DNA of 64,000 nucleotides from NCBI RefSeq assembly GCF_001949145.1, contig NW_019091365.1, forward strand, positions 1,406,023-1,470,022. Reading direction: 5' to 3'. Below are positions 1 to 12,134 of this stretch, one piece after another. Position 1 is the first letter of the stretch. Each line of letters starts with the position of its first letter. Both the position numbers and the translations under genes were made by a program. The notes under the pieces were generated by a model. The model saw only the letters and a list, made by a program, of their open reading frames with translations, ran no database searches and was not told the origin of the DNA. The DNA comes from Acanthaster planci. Lineage: Eukaryota > Echinodermata > Asteroidea > Valvatida > Acanthasteridae.

Positions 1-1560
1 CTTTTTATTTTACATTAATATTTTTAACACTGGTGAACACATCTTCATTTTTTCTTCCAAAATACTGGGTGCAGTAGATGATCTCAGACAGCATCCAAGG
101 AAGTGAGTTTCAACAGTTTTTCTTGGACAGTAGGAGAGGATAGGCAGTTTTTTTAACTTTGACTAGGATGTGATAACCCGGACAGTGACTCTGCTATAAT
201 AATGTACCATGTGAATGTGCAAACTACATGTACATGTATGCATGCATGGTATTTTGTTCCAGGGGTTATTTCAGTTTTAATCATGGGGGCTTAACCAAAC
301 TGACACCACCCATATCAAAATACAAACCTGCAACCGATCCTACCCAACCTGATTAAAATGGTGGAAAAGCCAACTTGACTTGAAGTCAATGTCAGGCCAG
401 ATTGGTTTCAGGCAGGATCATTTTGGGCTCTGGTCAGGTTTTGGACATTACCACAGATCCACAAACATGGCATTCGGGAAAAATATAATGCAACATTTAC
501 AAATTAATTGGTCAGTTGTGCTGTCCTGTTGTCCATCATGCTGTCATCTGTCAATGGTTATGTTGGGGACCATTGGTTGATCAGCACAATCAAAGAGTGT
601 CGCACTATCAGTCGTTCCTGTATGAAATCTCTGATCATATATGTACTTCCCTTTCTTGAAGCAATCTTTCTCACCTGCAACTTAGCGGTACATGTATGGT
701 GATTGACTGATCACAGCAGAATTATTAGCGAATCATGCAATAAGATTGACAGATTACACAGAGATCGAGAGACCATGAAGATCAGCGGACTGATCGTCAG
801 TCTGAGAATACAGTATTAACTTAATGACATACATGTACAGTAGCAATAACTTATAATTTAATCAATCAACCAATGGCACCCAACAACTTTTAGGAAGCCT
901 ATCCTTGCTAAATGCCCAACAGCCAGGTGACATTGCCCAACCTTAACCATGTCCAAATGTTAAAAGAGGCAATTTGTATTCAGAGGGTCTATCCTAGTAC
1001 ATGATGTAGGTCCTAGGCCTACTTACATGTAGCACAAATCGCAACAACATTTCTGTATCTGTATCATTACATTGCTGATGCCAATTCTGGCATTAACCAT
1101 GTTAACAAGATGGACGACATCAACCCTGCGCTACAGAAAGTACAGGCTACAGTCAGTTTAATAATAGTGAGCAATGATGTCATAGTCATGGTCATCATGG
1201 AACCAAAAGCCAAAATGCAGGTCTCCCTTCATGCCCTTAAGTCCTATTAATATGGGAACGGGGTCCCAAAAATACAATCCCCCTATGACGTACTGTCTTA
1301 GGTGAATCAACACAAGGCTAACCTAACAACATGTCTAAATTAACAAGGCCAAACGTTAGGCTATGGGCCTATCAATCATCATGCCTTTTTTTATAATCAC
1401 TACAGTACTGTACTGTAGCCCATATGCAGATGTGGCAGAAGGCCGACCCAATCATCCACAAAAGACTATTGACACACATAGATATATTTCTGGTGTGATC
1501 ATTATAATTAACATTCAAACATTACTTACAATCTGACACAAAATATCAACAAAGATCATT
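1..1560. other. No recognised gene
   Basis: AT-rich sequence with scattered TACATG/CATGTA words. I found no exon with a recognisable protein and only short chance open frames. If the minus-strand first exon at 1569-1584 is real, this stretch is the start of its first intron. Confidence 0.4.
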
Positions 1561-1568
1561 TAACTTAC

Positions 1569-1584
1569 CATTTGATGAAGCCAT
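1569..1584 (-). CDS. Putative first coding exon of a minus-strand gene leaving the window
   Basis: On the minus strand an ATG at 1584-1582 reads Met-Ala-Ser-Ser-Asn plus one base and is followed at once by a consensus donor (GTAAGT, starting at 1568). The start context is favourable, with A at -3 and G at +4. It sits at the edge of a GC- and CpG-rich island at about 1600-1860, the usual setting for a 5' UTR and promoter. Five codons cannot identify a product, and I found no second exon between 1 and 1560, so the first intron would be longer than 1.5 kb. It could be a chance ATG next to a donor-like word. This gene would point away from ZZEF1, which begins 11 kb to the right. Confidence 0.3.
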
Positions 1585-1599
1585 TTTGATTTCTTGCAC

Positions 1600-1865
1600 T
1601 CTGCGTCCGCCAACGACATGAATCGCGGTGGCAATGTTCGATGGGTTCCGTGTGATTTTTTCTTTTACCGTTGAGGGGCCGGCCGGGAATCGTGAGCCCA
1701 CTTACTTTAATGTGCCTCCAGAGGGCGCTTTTTCTTCGATACGGGCGGCGCGGCCATAGCGCCACTACAGACATTATAATAAAACTCACAGACATAATAA
1801 AAACAATATTGGGCGCGGCCCGGGCGTGGACATCACTGGCGGGAGGGGCCGGGGGCGAGTAGGGC
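1600..1865. promoter_or_regulatory. GC/CpG-rich island, candidate promoter
   Basis: The base composition changes sharply here, with runs such as GGGCGCGGCCCGGGCG and GGGAGGGGCCGGGGGCGAG inside an otherwise AT-rich region. It lies directly upstream, on the minus strand, of the candidate first exon at 1569-1584. No TATA box is evident. The promoter role is inferred from composition and position only. Confidence 0.3.
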
Positions 1866-1869
1866 TGGT

Positions 1870-3320
1870 GAATGAATGAAGTGTCGCGTCGCAGTCTTCT
1901 GAGAAAGCACAATATACGATACGAACTTTTGAAACGTAGAAATGTCAATAAACATAAATTGAAAAGAAAATTTACTGAAACACAAAGGTACATTCAAGGA
2001 AGCAAGTAATTTTTGTCACAAAATTACACAGTTAATCTTTCTTTCTTTTCTCCTGAATGAACTTTGAAGTAGTTCTACTCCTTTTTTTACCAGTTTATAA
2101 TGCTATCATTTTCAATGGGGCATGGAAAGCCTATGAAGTGTGGCTTGCATACTCATTTCATTTTCGCAGAGTGGACAGTGCATGTTTAATTTCATGTTGG
2201 TGGGGTGGGAAAATGTGACTATGGCAATAAAAAGAGACAAATGGATGGCTGACACTGAGACTGGTGGCTTTTAAGTGGAGTTGTTTCATATATTCCTACC
2301 TGGATCCTAGCTGACTGTTTCACCCCCTGGTCATATGCTAGTACGGAATATTTTTCATATCAGAATAATGAACAAACAATTGACCAAAACATAATGTTGG
2401 GAAAGATTCGTGAATTTAGCAGTCCAATTCCCATTTTATTGTCACCCCCTGCAAGTTCTACAAATTGATGCAGGGAAAGCACAATTGTTCTCATATTCAA
2501 TAATTGAAAATGAGGCATGAAAGTGAGGCATGGAACCCCAAATAATTTGGAACCGTCCCATTTAATTTACGGATTCCATTGAATGAGGTCGATTCCGGGA
2601 GCACAATAAAAAATGACTTCCCCTTGAATAAGGTCTGTTTGATATTTTAAGAAAGCTAACTTCAAGATATTTCAAGATTGGTTTGCTTTGGATCAGCCAG
2701 CGAGGTTTAAAAATACCTAAAGCGGGCTTTACAAGTATTAGTACCAATAAACGCAAAGCACTTTTCAAAGACAGCTATCATTTGTCTATTTTGTGATACT
2801 TTTTAGCCTTTAAAAACACAAAGTTAAAAAAGGTTAACAATTCTCCTGGCTGTAACTACATGTAAAGACTGCCAACAAAATGAAGCGCGAATTCTTGTCG
2901 GCTGATAACTAACTATTTGTCAGTGAAGAGATCTTAACAAAGGCTCAATGGTTCGCAGTGAAAATTGCCATAAATACAACATACCTTGTTTTCCAACAAA
3001 CCTTTTCCAGAACTCATCATGCTCACAGAAAAAATATTAAAGCAAAGACGCAAATTACTGTGGCACCCGCCCCGGGGGAGGGGTAGATTTCATCTGTAAA
3101 GTGGATGAAAATACATACGCACAATTTATATATGGCAGCGCTGTATCGAAAGGTTTATTGTGACTGGTGCTGCTCATCCAAGAATGGCTTGTGACCAGCA
3201 CAGTGTTGGGAACTTATTGTGATCAGAGGACAGTAACTATGGCAACAGTCACTACCCAACTGACCGGCGGTATGGGCCAAATGTGAGCCAGTAGGGAAAA
3301 GCTTTTTGGGGGATAACCTT
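1870..3320. other. No recognised gene
   Basis: AT-rich non-coding sequence. I see no protein-coding similarity, RNA gene or clear repeat boundary. Confidence 0.4.
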
Positions 3321-3323
3321 CTC

Positions 3324-3393
3324 GAACTTTCAACTTTTGGCCCTCTGAGGGGCCCTTAGAACTTCCAACTCTTGGCTCTCTGAGAAGCCCTAC
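3324..3393. repeat. 35-base tandem duplication
   Basis: Two adjacent 35-base units (3324-3358 and 3359-3393) start with GAACTTTCAACTTTTGG and GAACTTCCAACTCTTGG. They differ at a handful of positions. No function is suggested. Confidence 0.7.
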
Positions 3394-3840
3394 ATACTCC
3401 GCCGAAAAAAATAAATGTTGTCTCAACATTTCAAGACATTAACAACTTAAACCTATTGCTATTATGTTGCTAAGTTGCTATTATACACGAACACAACTAG
3501 CACTTAGTGAATTAAAATAATTCCTTGTCTAATGTCATAGATATCGAGGAGAAAGTTATGCAACACCTGGAGCATCGCTCCAACTATGAGCCAGGCTTCT
3601 CCTAAACTCAAGGTCATAGTTCGATTAATGAAAAGTCTGAAGATGATATCAAGTCTTCTCAGTTTCACTATTCTAATTCCTTTCGGAGAATAAAAAAGTG
3701 AAGCAATCATTGCAATGCAATTCTCATCCATCACCCTAAGGACTCCTAGTGTTAAAAGACAAAAGGTGTTACGAAAACAAACCAAATAAATGGCACTTAA
3801 TCAACAAACTTTGTACAAGAAACAAACAACTGTACAGCTC

Positions 3841-4212
3841 CTATTGGGTGGTAGTACGGAGACCGTCCTGAAGCATACTGCTGGGGTAGATACGATGGAG
3901 GAGGTGGATAGTGTGCAACAGGTTGAGCTGGATATGTGGGGCTAATAGTTGGGAAAATGTGCCAGTTCCGTAGGGCATTGTGCCTAGGTATAGGACTGGA
4001 GCAGAACCAGTCTGCCTGTTGGGAACATAGGTTGGTAGCATAGGTTGGTACAGGGATGGGTGGACAAGGGGGCGTTCTTGGGGCGCTATGACAAGTCCCA
4101 TCTCTGGTGTAGAATATGTTGCGGCTACATGTGGACTGGGGGTACTCAGTTGATTAAGGTGAATACTTCTGGTGGCTGTCTCTGTCGCCTTGGATACCGA
4201 CTGTCTGTACAC
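3841..4212 (-). pseudogene. Proline/tyrosine-rich tail of the Gypsy polyprotein
   Basis: A 123-codon minus-strand open frame, rich in Pro, Ser, Tyr and His, follows the integrase remnant. Low-complexity tails of this kind are common after integrase in Gypsy elements. No domain is recognised and the assignment rests on position and composition. Confidence 0.45.
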
Positions 4213-4601
4213 GTAGGTACCTCACTCTCCTCATTTCCTCGATGTAGTTCTGGGTTTGGTCTGTGGATTCGCGTCCTCTGATGCCGCCGGGAGATTCAGC
4301 TGATCTTGTGGCTCTGCTAGGGCTACTGACTCGGGATTCTCAGGGTGTGATTATGTGAAACGGGTCTCTGGTTGAATGGAGGCTCACTGTTATCAGGCTC
4401 GTGCTGAGATTGGACGCCATCTATCTCAAGAGTGGGCTGTTCACAGCAAGACGACAGAGGTTGCTGGAGGGTACAGCTTATAATCAGACCCACTGTCATC
4501 TGAGCATGGCACTCCTTGGGTTTGGTGTGGAGCCCTCGTAAGACCCACCTTTGGTGGGTGGTGGGAGGAGATCACGGGGCAGTATAAGTGGTTAAGATGA
4601 T

Positions 4602-5775
4602 TCAATGATGAAGAACTCGGGTTCTCCCCACACTGCCCTCTGATCTCAGCACAAACACAGGTGCATCATCTTGCATCTGCCTGACAGCAATGTGAATCTT
4701 TGGCTCCCAATAGGACCTCAGTTTCCCTGGGCGGCAGGGCTCACTCACATTCCGAACAAGTATGCGGTCTCCAGGCTGCAGACTTACCCCATGTGCTCTG
4801 TTATTGTATGGGCTACGGTTTCGGTGTGCCGTCTTTGAACTATGCTTGGCAGCAAGTGCGTGTGCTTGCTCCATCTGCGTCTTCCACTTTCTGACATAGT
4901 CATGGTAGTTAGATGTGGGGCCCTCGGTGCTGGCCTGCAGATCGAAGAAGACATCAATTGGTAGGCGGGGTGGTCTACCATAGAGCAAGACGAAAGGTGA
5001 GTATCCTGTTGCATCACTACGGGTGCGGTTTTACGCGTGTACTACCTTATCTAGTGACGCCTTGCAGTTTGCCTTATTTTCTTCTGGGAGGGTCAGCAGC
5101 ATGGCGAGTAGGGTACGGTTGAATCTCTCTACCTGTCCATTGCCTGCGGGATGATAGGTAAATGTCCTAGATTTCTCTATGCCGCAGAGTTGAAAGAGCT
5201 GGTTCTCGAATTCTGGACCTCGTCGTGATGCAGACGTTTCAGGAACCCGAACTTTAACATAAATTCGTTAAAGATTCGGTCAACTGCAGTCTTCCTCAAC
5301 TTGTTGGTAGTTGTGTAAGCCTGAGCAAAGTGGGTGAAATAGTCAACTACCACCAATATGTACTCATAGCCTCCCTTACGGCGCTCTAGGAGCTGAAAAT
5401 CGATAGAAATGAGTTCAAAGGCTGGGTTGTGACATTACTTTGCATTGGGGCTCGTGTGGGTTGATTCGGCCGCTTCTGCTTCAAACATAGACATTGCCTG
5501 TTCACATAATGCTCTATTTCTTTCTGCACTCCGGGCCAGTAGAGCCTATCTTGGGCGAGGCTGACTATCAGTACCAGGGTACCCCACGTTGTCATGGAGT
5601 TCTTTGTAAACTCGCTGCCGATATTCTGCAGGTAGGACCAATTTGTGGCGTTTGCCCTCTTCCGGTACAGGACACCATCCATCAGTGGTAGTTTACGCAA
5701 TTCGAGAAGGAGAGATATTGTCTCATGTGGTTCCCTTCGGCTCTCATGCCTTGGTGGTCGTCGTCCTTGAGCCAT
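4602..5775 (-). pseudogene. Gypsy integrase remnant
   Basis: The minus-strand frame at 5775-5386 ends in a segment typical of the integrase zinc-binding region (YWPGVQKEIEHYV followed by CLCLKQKRP). Further down, a different frame around 5200-5350 reads a core-like stretch beginning VVDYFTHF. Around 5040-5150 the sequence reads a [12 protein letters not shown]-like motif. The frame at 4988-4602 begins MLYGRPPRLPIDV, characteristic of the integrase region after the core, and continues into the C-terminal beta domain. Stops and shifts separate the pieces. Confidence 0.8.
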
Positions 5776-5779
5776 TTAT

Positions 5780-6700
5780 TGCCACACTCGTTCAATTCCT
5801 AGATCAGCTTGCTATACTATAGACATTTTACCCTTATCAAGCTGCTCCTTGGCATTGTCCTCAGTGGAGGCCGTGTTCGTTGACATCACTGCCCAAGAGG
5901 GACCAGGAGTTTGGGTCGTGTTGACTGCATTGATGGTAGCATCAATTGTGGCTGGATGAATGATTGGGAGAAGTCTGGGAAAGCCATCACTGGAGGGGTG
6001 ATCAGCAATCTGAAAGGGAGTTCAGGACATGCTGGTAATCAGATGTCCAGGTAATGGGCTGTTTGGAGGGCACCTGACCGGTACCTCGTTTGATGTGTTG
6101 CGATATTCCTGGTCTACGGGTTTCTCGTGAAGGCTTCCCTCGGTTCTCGGGAGGGATAGCAAGGAGGTCGTAGAGGGGTTTTGCAATCCATGAAAAATCT
6201 TGAATAATATGTAGGGAAACTATTAACGTATATTATGATTTTGCTTGATTATTCACTAATTGGACCAATAGAGGGCGCTCGTCTACTTACTGTTGAAGTC
6301 AATTGCCAAAAGGTAGCCAGCTGTATATGCAAATTAGTCTAAAAATAGAACGATATCCATGCAACGGAGGGATATGTCTGCAACGACTTAGATTTTTGGC
6401 TGGTAGAGACGAGTTGAAAACGAAAAAGGAGTTGGCTTTGGAAGGGGAAAAAGAAGGTGGGTCTTCGTAATGGCGTCTTGTGAACCCTAAGCCACGCCGC
6501 ATGGTGCAGATTGTTTGCCTCCTCCCCTGCGACTGCGGGAATGATTATCAATGTGATTCCAATCAAATCTGAATTACAATAAATCAGCACATCTGAAGCT
6601 ACTGGATGCCTGCTTCTCTTGAGTATTACTCTGGTAATTTCATTCGTCACAAGTGAGAACAGACCCGGTTGTCAAGTCTGAAATGTTGACTACGTGCATG
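5780..6700. other. Unassigned segment inside the Gypsy remnant
   Basis: This separates the RT and integrase pieces of the retroelement, where RNase H would be expected, but shows no RNase H motif in either direction. It may be a secondary insertion, a replaced segment, or too decayed to recognise. Confidence 0.4.
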
Positions 6701-6735
6701 TCAAGCTGAGCACCCAGCAGCGCAACCCCGCGCAT

Positions 6736-7600
6736 TCAACAAATAGCGTCCGTATAGTATCCGATGAACCCCAATAGTTTCCTCAACTCGCCAGCAGTTG
6801 CTGGCTGTTTTTCCTTCAGCGCCTGGACAGCATTGGTGTCTGCTGGATCCACTTTGCGTCCCTCTGCCGAAACAACGCGGCCCAGGTAACGAAGTTCTCT
6901 TTGAAATAAGTTGCACTTGCCAGCCTTCAGCTTGATGCCATGTTGCTGCAGGCGGTGCAGGACTTGAAGGGTTTCCAAATGGGCCTCAAAGGATGCCCGT
7001 ACACCAAAGTGTCGTCTAGGTAAATGACTGCTATTTCGCTTGTTAGGCCATCAATGCAAGTCTCCATACAGCGTTGGAACACCGCCGGGGCATTTGTTGG
7101 GCCGAAGGGGATCCGCACCCACTCGTATAACCCCCGTGGTGTTAAGAAAGCTGTGAGTGGTCTGCTGTCTTCCGTTTTGAAACCCTGGTGATAAGTAGTA
7201 GGAGTTAGCACCAAGGTTGTCGAGAATATCCTGGATCCGAGAGATGGGCTGTCGGTCTGGGACTGTTTTTTATTCAGCTCGCGGCAAATCGATGCAAAGC
7301 CTCAGAGTCCCGTCTTTTTTTCTGGACACATGCGACGGGGGAAGAGGAAGAGGAACATGATTTTGTTATCCACCCCTTACTGATCAGGTCCTGCAGATAT
7401 TCCTTTACCTCCTTGTTAAAGGGGCCTGGGACAGAGTGGTACGTTTTCTGGACCGGTTTATCATCATGGAGCTGGATGGACATCAGCAGGTCAGTGGCAC
7501 AGCCCAGGTCATTCTCGTCCCTGGCAAAGGCTCCAACCTCCTTCAGCATCTGCTCTGCTACCTGCCGTTGTTCCTCCATGAGGTGGCTTAGATCCACAGG
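6736..7600 (-). pseudogene. Gypsy reverse transcriptase remnant
   Basis: Two overlapping minus-strand frames cover the RT domain. The first (7597-7274) has the N-terminal segment ending in the KEVKEYLQDLISKGWI-like motif before the palm. The second (7214-6927) carries the [11 protein letters not shown] motif and the catalytic box read as [10 protein letters not shown] third frame (6978-6736) continues with the thumb-like segment, including [12 protein letters not shown] and [11 protein letters not shown]. At least two frame breaks separate these pieces, so no functional protein is encoded. Confidence 0.85.
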
Positions 7601-7815
7601 TGGGGTCCAGTCTGGGGTATTCGCAGTGGTGTGGGCTGTGACTTTACTGATAAAAGTTGTACAGGTCGGTTGGGCAGCTTCCTTGGGAACATCAGTGGGG
7701 TAAGGTAAGACGGACCTGACCTGCTGTAGTTCGAATCGCCAAGTATGGTACTATCTCGAAGGAGAATATCGTGGCCAGTGAGATTGGTGACTGGGACGCG
7801 GATAGGATTTCTAAT

Positions 7816-7917
7816 GTCGAGAAAAATCAGACATTCCCTATACAATCCTATGGGAATGTCCACTGTGTCAAGAAAAATCAGACATTCGCTGTACAAACCT
7901 ATGGGAATGTCCAATGT
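7816..7917. repeat. 51-base tandem duplication containing a palindrome
   Basis: Two adjacent 51-base units (7816-7866 and 7867-7917) differ at a few positions. Each unit contains an inverted repeat, GACATTCCC in the first copy against GGGAATGTC, that could fold into a small hairpin. The unit is a multiple of three, so the Gypsy-derived minus-strand frame stays open through it. Confidence 0.8.
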
Positions 7918-8269
7918 CCAATATCAAACTATACTGCTGTCGTTATTCTTTGAGCTGTTGGAATGGAATGTACGTGTACCTGAAGAGGGAGACGTGTCTT
8001 TATCTGGACAGTGGTGGAGTAGGAATATCTTTGAGGAAGGTGGCTTGTAGGATTGTTTCTTTTCTATCAAAAGCAAGCCCACACACTCTTGACACTTCAC
8101 GTTCTATATCATAAAATAAAACCATTTGAATTTTTTATAAAATGTACTAAAATAAAAACATTTAGAAGCTATGACGTCATTAGCCGTCCACAAAATTAAA
8201 CCAGTGTGTCACCTTGCAATCAAGATGCTGTTCACCATGAGGTGTGAAAGTCTGTCATTTTTTCTACAA

Positions 8270-10590
8270 TATAGTGGGCATCCTTCAATCTCGGAAGACT
8301 ATGGCGTTGCGCTCTGAATGGTGGAGCAGCGTCTGGTTTGCCTGGAAAGGCCTATTCGGGAGTGACAGTCCCTTCCACAGTGATGACAGAGTGGTATGTT
8401 GCTGGTCCGTCTCTCTGGCTTCGGGTCTTCCGCCTTTGTCTCTTCGCCTCTGTTTATTAGGCAAATGTCTCTTCAAAGCCGGAAAGGCCTTGCTGCACAG
8501 TCTGCTTCCGAGCTAACCACTCAGAGGCCAAAGTTTCCCATGTGTTGAGGTCGCGATCCCTAAAGCCTTCAAGTCCCTCTTGCATATGTCTTTGTAGCGC
8601 AGCTGTGGTCTGCCTGTGGGATGCTTTTCCTATGCTAGTTCTCCATAGAGGAGATCCTTTGGGATCCGAACCATCGCCCATCCTCAAATGATGACAAAGC
8701 CAGCGGAAACGCCCTGTTTCAGCAGTGAGTACATACTGAGGATTCCAGCTATCTCTCCAGGGCTGTGTTGTTTGGAATTTCATCTTGCCAGGTGATGTTG
8801 AAAATACGAATGAGGCAGTGCACGTAGAAAGCGTTCAGCTTCCTCCGCTGTCGTGAACGATGGGTCCAGGACTCGCTGCCATACAGAAGTGTACTCAGGC
8901 TCACAAAACAAGCTCTGTAGACCCGGATCTTGGTATGATCTGTCAACTTCCTGTTGGACCATACTCTCTGTGTCATTCTTTAGCTCGGAGTCCAAAGAGA
9001 GAGCGTCAGATATCGTTGAGCCAAGGTACTCAAAGTCATGGACAACCTTCAGTTTGTGTTCGGAGATTGTAATGCTGGGGGATGAAGCCACGTGCTCATG
9101 ACCTGTGTTTTCTTGAGGCTGATGGTCAGCCCAAAGTCCCAGCATGCAGGCCACATTGAATTGATTCATTTGCAGCTAAAGATCTTCAGATGAGTGGGCA
9201 GTGACAGCTGCTTCGTCAGCAAAGAGGAAGTCACGAAGGCATCTCAGCTGGACTTTAGACTTTGCTCTGAGTCTGGAAAGGTTGAAGAGCTTACCATCTG
9301 ACCTGGTCCGGAGATATATACCTTCTGTTACAGATCCAAATGCATGTTTCAACAGGACAGCGAAGAAAATCCCAAACAAAATCGGAGCAAGGACGCAGCC
9401 CTGCTTTACTCCACTTTCAATGTCGAAAGGGTCCGATGTTGAGCCGTCGAAAACTACAGTACCCTTCATATCCTCATGAAAGGATCTAATGACACTGAGG
9501 AGCCTAGATGGACATCCATTCTTCGGGAAAATCTTGAAAAGGCCGTCCATGCTGACCAGGTCGAAAGCCTGCGTGAGGTCCTTACATTCCTTACATTTTT
9601 CTTGTAACTGTAGGAGGTAGAATATCATATCGATGGTGGACCTTCTGGCTCCGAATCCACAATGAGATTTTGGATAGGGTCTCTTTGCAAGGACCTGAAG
9701 CCTCGTCAGTATAACTCAGGCAAACAGCTTTCCAACGATACTCAGGAGGGAGATTCAACGGTAGTTGTTACAGTCACGTCTGTCACCTTTGTTCTTATGT
9801 AGTGTGACAATGTTTGCATCTCTCATGTCCTGCAGAACTTTGCGCTCTCTCCAGCAGAGACAGAGGATTTCATGAAGCTCACTGATGACAATCCCTTTGC
9901 AGCTTTGTAGGACTTTCGCAGGGATATTGTCTTTCCTGGGTGCTTTGCCAGAGGCAAGGGAGCCCAGGGCCTTGCTACCTTCTTCAATGGTCAGTTCGCT
10001 GTCAAGCTTCTCCAGCACAGGCAGGCACTCGATGGCATTCAGTGCTTCTTTGATTACAACATTATCTCTGGAGTACAACTCAGGCTAATGCTGTATCCAG
10101 TGTTCCATTTGCTGCGCACGATCCTGCATCTCACCAGTGACAGACTTTAAAGGGGCGGTTTTCTTCTGTATTGAACCAAGGACCTACTTGATACCATCAT
10201 ACATTCCCTTGATATTGCCTGTGTCAGCTGCTATCTGTATCTGGGTGCGGCGTTGGAGCCAGTAGTCGTTTGCACATCTGCTGGCAGTCCGCTGGACTTT
10301 GCTACGGGCGGCTCGGAGGATCTGCAAGTTGTGTTCACTGGGGCAGGCTTTATATGATGTTAGGGCTCTCCTCTATCTCAATGGCGGGTGCCAGATCCTT
10401 GGAGGAAGCCTCAAACCAGTCTGCCGTCTTGTTGGTCTTCTTGCCAAATGTGAGGCGGCCTTGTGAACGACATTCCGAACTTTACCCTCGTGCTGACTAC
10501 ATGCCTGCCGAATTTTGTCTGCGCTCTGCACTATTTTTCTTTGGACCGGAGGACCTCAAAATCCAAGTCTTCCCCTTATGTTCACGAGTG
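8270..10590 (-). mobile_element. Degenerate LINE (non-LTR retrotransposon)
   Basis: Minus-strand frames read in order from 10590 to 8270. First comes a Lys/Arg-rich linker, then the RT N-terminal segment (10078-9755, with ASGKAPRKDNIPAKVL and DANIVTLHKNKGDR). Next are the central RT fingers and palm (9628-9176, with SGVKQGCVLAPILF and the active-site region degraded to LFADEAA). Then come the thumb (9169-8749, with FEYLGSTI and LLYGSESWT) and a C-terminal Arg/Trp-rich segment (8783-8457) trailing into a decayed zinc-knuckle region. The pattern matches the LINE family often annotated in invertebrate genomes as craniofacial-development-protein-2-like endonuclease/RT. Frame breaks and the altered catalytic box show it is dead. 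The endonuclease end is missing. Confidence 0.88.
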
Positions 10591-10596
10591 TTGGCT

Positions 10597-11035
10597 CTCT
10601 ATCTTAGTTACTGAACTGCATGTTCTGAAAGAGGGTCTGGAGGGGAGTATCTGCAGCCCGCCAGAGGAGCTGTCCCCAGGCATGCCAGCCACTGAGCTAT
10701 TGTGACTTGCCAGACACCAAGGCATATGTGGCATTAATCATCGACATCAATCTTGCAAGATCCGCAAGTATTCCTTTGCGTTGCATTTCTTCTGCTGAAC
10801 TTTTGCTCTTCACTATTGCCAACTGGCTACACAACATGACGGACTCCTGTTCTCCCACTTTGGAACGACTCGTCGCAACTCATCTCTACATCCAGAACTT
10901 TGGCGCCATTTTTCCCTTGAGCTCAAAGTGTATTCTAGCTTAACAGGATCCTGCATTTTCGGTAAACCTCCCATTTTAATCTATGGACATCTGAATTGGT
11001 GTTCTCTGGATTCACTTCATATTTCTCATACTGAC
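10597..11035 (+). repeat. Interspersed repeat, inverted copy at 33375-33810
   Basis: About 430 bases are shared, in opposite orientation, with 33375-33810. Shared stretches include CTGCATGTTCTGAAAGAGGG, CAAGATCCGCAAGTATTCCT and AGCTTAACAGGATCCTGCAT. The copies differ by substitutions and small indels. The unit abuts the 5' end of the LINE remnant, but the second copy has no LINE, so it is an independent repeat. No coding content is recognised. Confidence 0.85.
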
Positions 11036-12100
11036 ACCTCTGCCCAGATATCAGACACGGTTGTTCACTGTGACAGTTACACTACCAAAACACCAATTCA
11101 CAGATAAACCCTCCATTATTTATTTCAAGTTGCGAAACAAAGCCACAATACTCATATCGGTATGTGCAGAGATCTTCATAACAAGTTATTTCATACTAAA
11201 GTACCTAAAAAAATCAATAATAATTAAAATCAATTGTCCACAACGGTAACAAGGTAAATTTAAAAACGTCAACGATTGCTTCCGACAAAATTATGGTTGA
11301 GATTTCAGACATCATAGGCTCTTCCCAAAATTTCTCACTTAAACACGGGCCGGGCTAGCTAGACATCCTTCGGAACACCATTTTTAGTACACAACTTTTC
11401 TAATGCCACAAAACGCTAATGGACCTTCCACATCCTGAGGCTAATTTGGGTACATCTAAAAAGTACTCAGAGATGTGCCAGCTACAGCTTAAAAACATTG
11501 TAATAAGACCTCTATGACATTTGTTACAGTCTATGCGTAGCTTTAACTCGGTGTATTTTTGTCTTTTTGTGTATAGTTTTGGTGAATAAAGTTTTGTTTT
11601 ATCTATATGTATTTTCTTTATTCTTGCCAATAGAAATAAAACTTCTGTTTGATTTTTATGATGCGGACAAAAAAAATTCTAATCTTGTCAGTAAAATTAC
11701 ACTGGAATGGACTTCTGTGCACGGAGTCTTGCTTTTACCGTTGAAAAGGGGGGCGTACGAAAATGTGTCGGAACATTGCGTTATATTTATATTCAGCTCA
11801 ATAAATTGTTTCTATCCTATGAACGCTAAGTAGAACAGGCCTCCCAGCAGAATTTACTCCTGTCATCTTAACTGGCCTGGCAGAGCTGAAATATTCCCAA
11901 AAGAAGATATTAGTTGCTGTCATACTGCTTCCTTTTTCTCAAATTCTCTTTTGTCTACACTTCACTGGGCAACTCTACACGCAAAGTAGGTCTCTTTGAC
12001 TTTGAGCATTTTAAGTCTGAAAATTGTCCAAATCCGGAAACTGTGGTGTAATCGAAAATACATTACTTATGGCATTCACGTATTGGCTCAAACCATGATC
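11036..12100. other. No recognised gene
   Basis: Non-coding, AT-rich sequence between the repeat cluster and the 5' region of ZZEF1. No exon, RNA gene or clear repeat was found. Confidence 0.4.
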
Positions 12101-12134
12101 TAGCGGGAGCCGCGCAAAGCGCGGCATCCCGCTA
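12101..12134. repeat. GC-rich hairpin upstream of ZZEF1
   Basis: A 34-base palindrome has arms TAGCGGGAGCCGCGC and GCGCGGC-A-TCCCGCTA around an AAA loop, giving 15 paired bases with one unpaired A. It lies about 515 bases upstream of the predicted start codon. It could be a regulatory or cruciform element or a small mobile remnant; the function is unknown. Confidence 0.6.

Larger units (their letters stand above)
3841..7914 (-). mobile_element. Degenerate Gypsy-type LTR retrotransposon (pol region)
   Basis: Read on the minus strand from about 7914 down to 3841, the broken frames give, in order: a protease-RT linker, a reverse transcriptase with a YLDD active-site box, an integrase zinc-binding and core region, and a proline/tyrosine-rich C-terminal tail. 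This RT-before-integrase order is that of Ty3/Gypsy elements. The frames are interrupted by stops and shifts. The RNase H region expected between RT and integrase is not recognisable at 5780-6700, where the sequence looks unrelated and may be a deletion or insertion. I did not find a pair of LTRs, so the outer limits are approximate. The element is an inactive remnant. Confidence 0.85.

Noticed and set aside
1565-1993. 142-codon minus-strand open frame over the CpG island
   Set aside because: The composition is that of a GC-rich 5' region and there is no recognisable protein. The short ATG exon in another frame is a better candidate.
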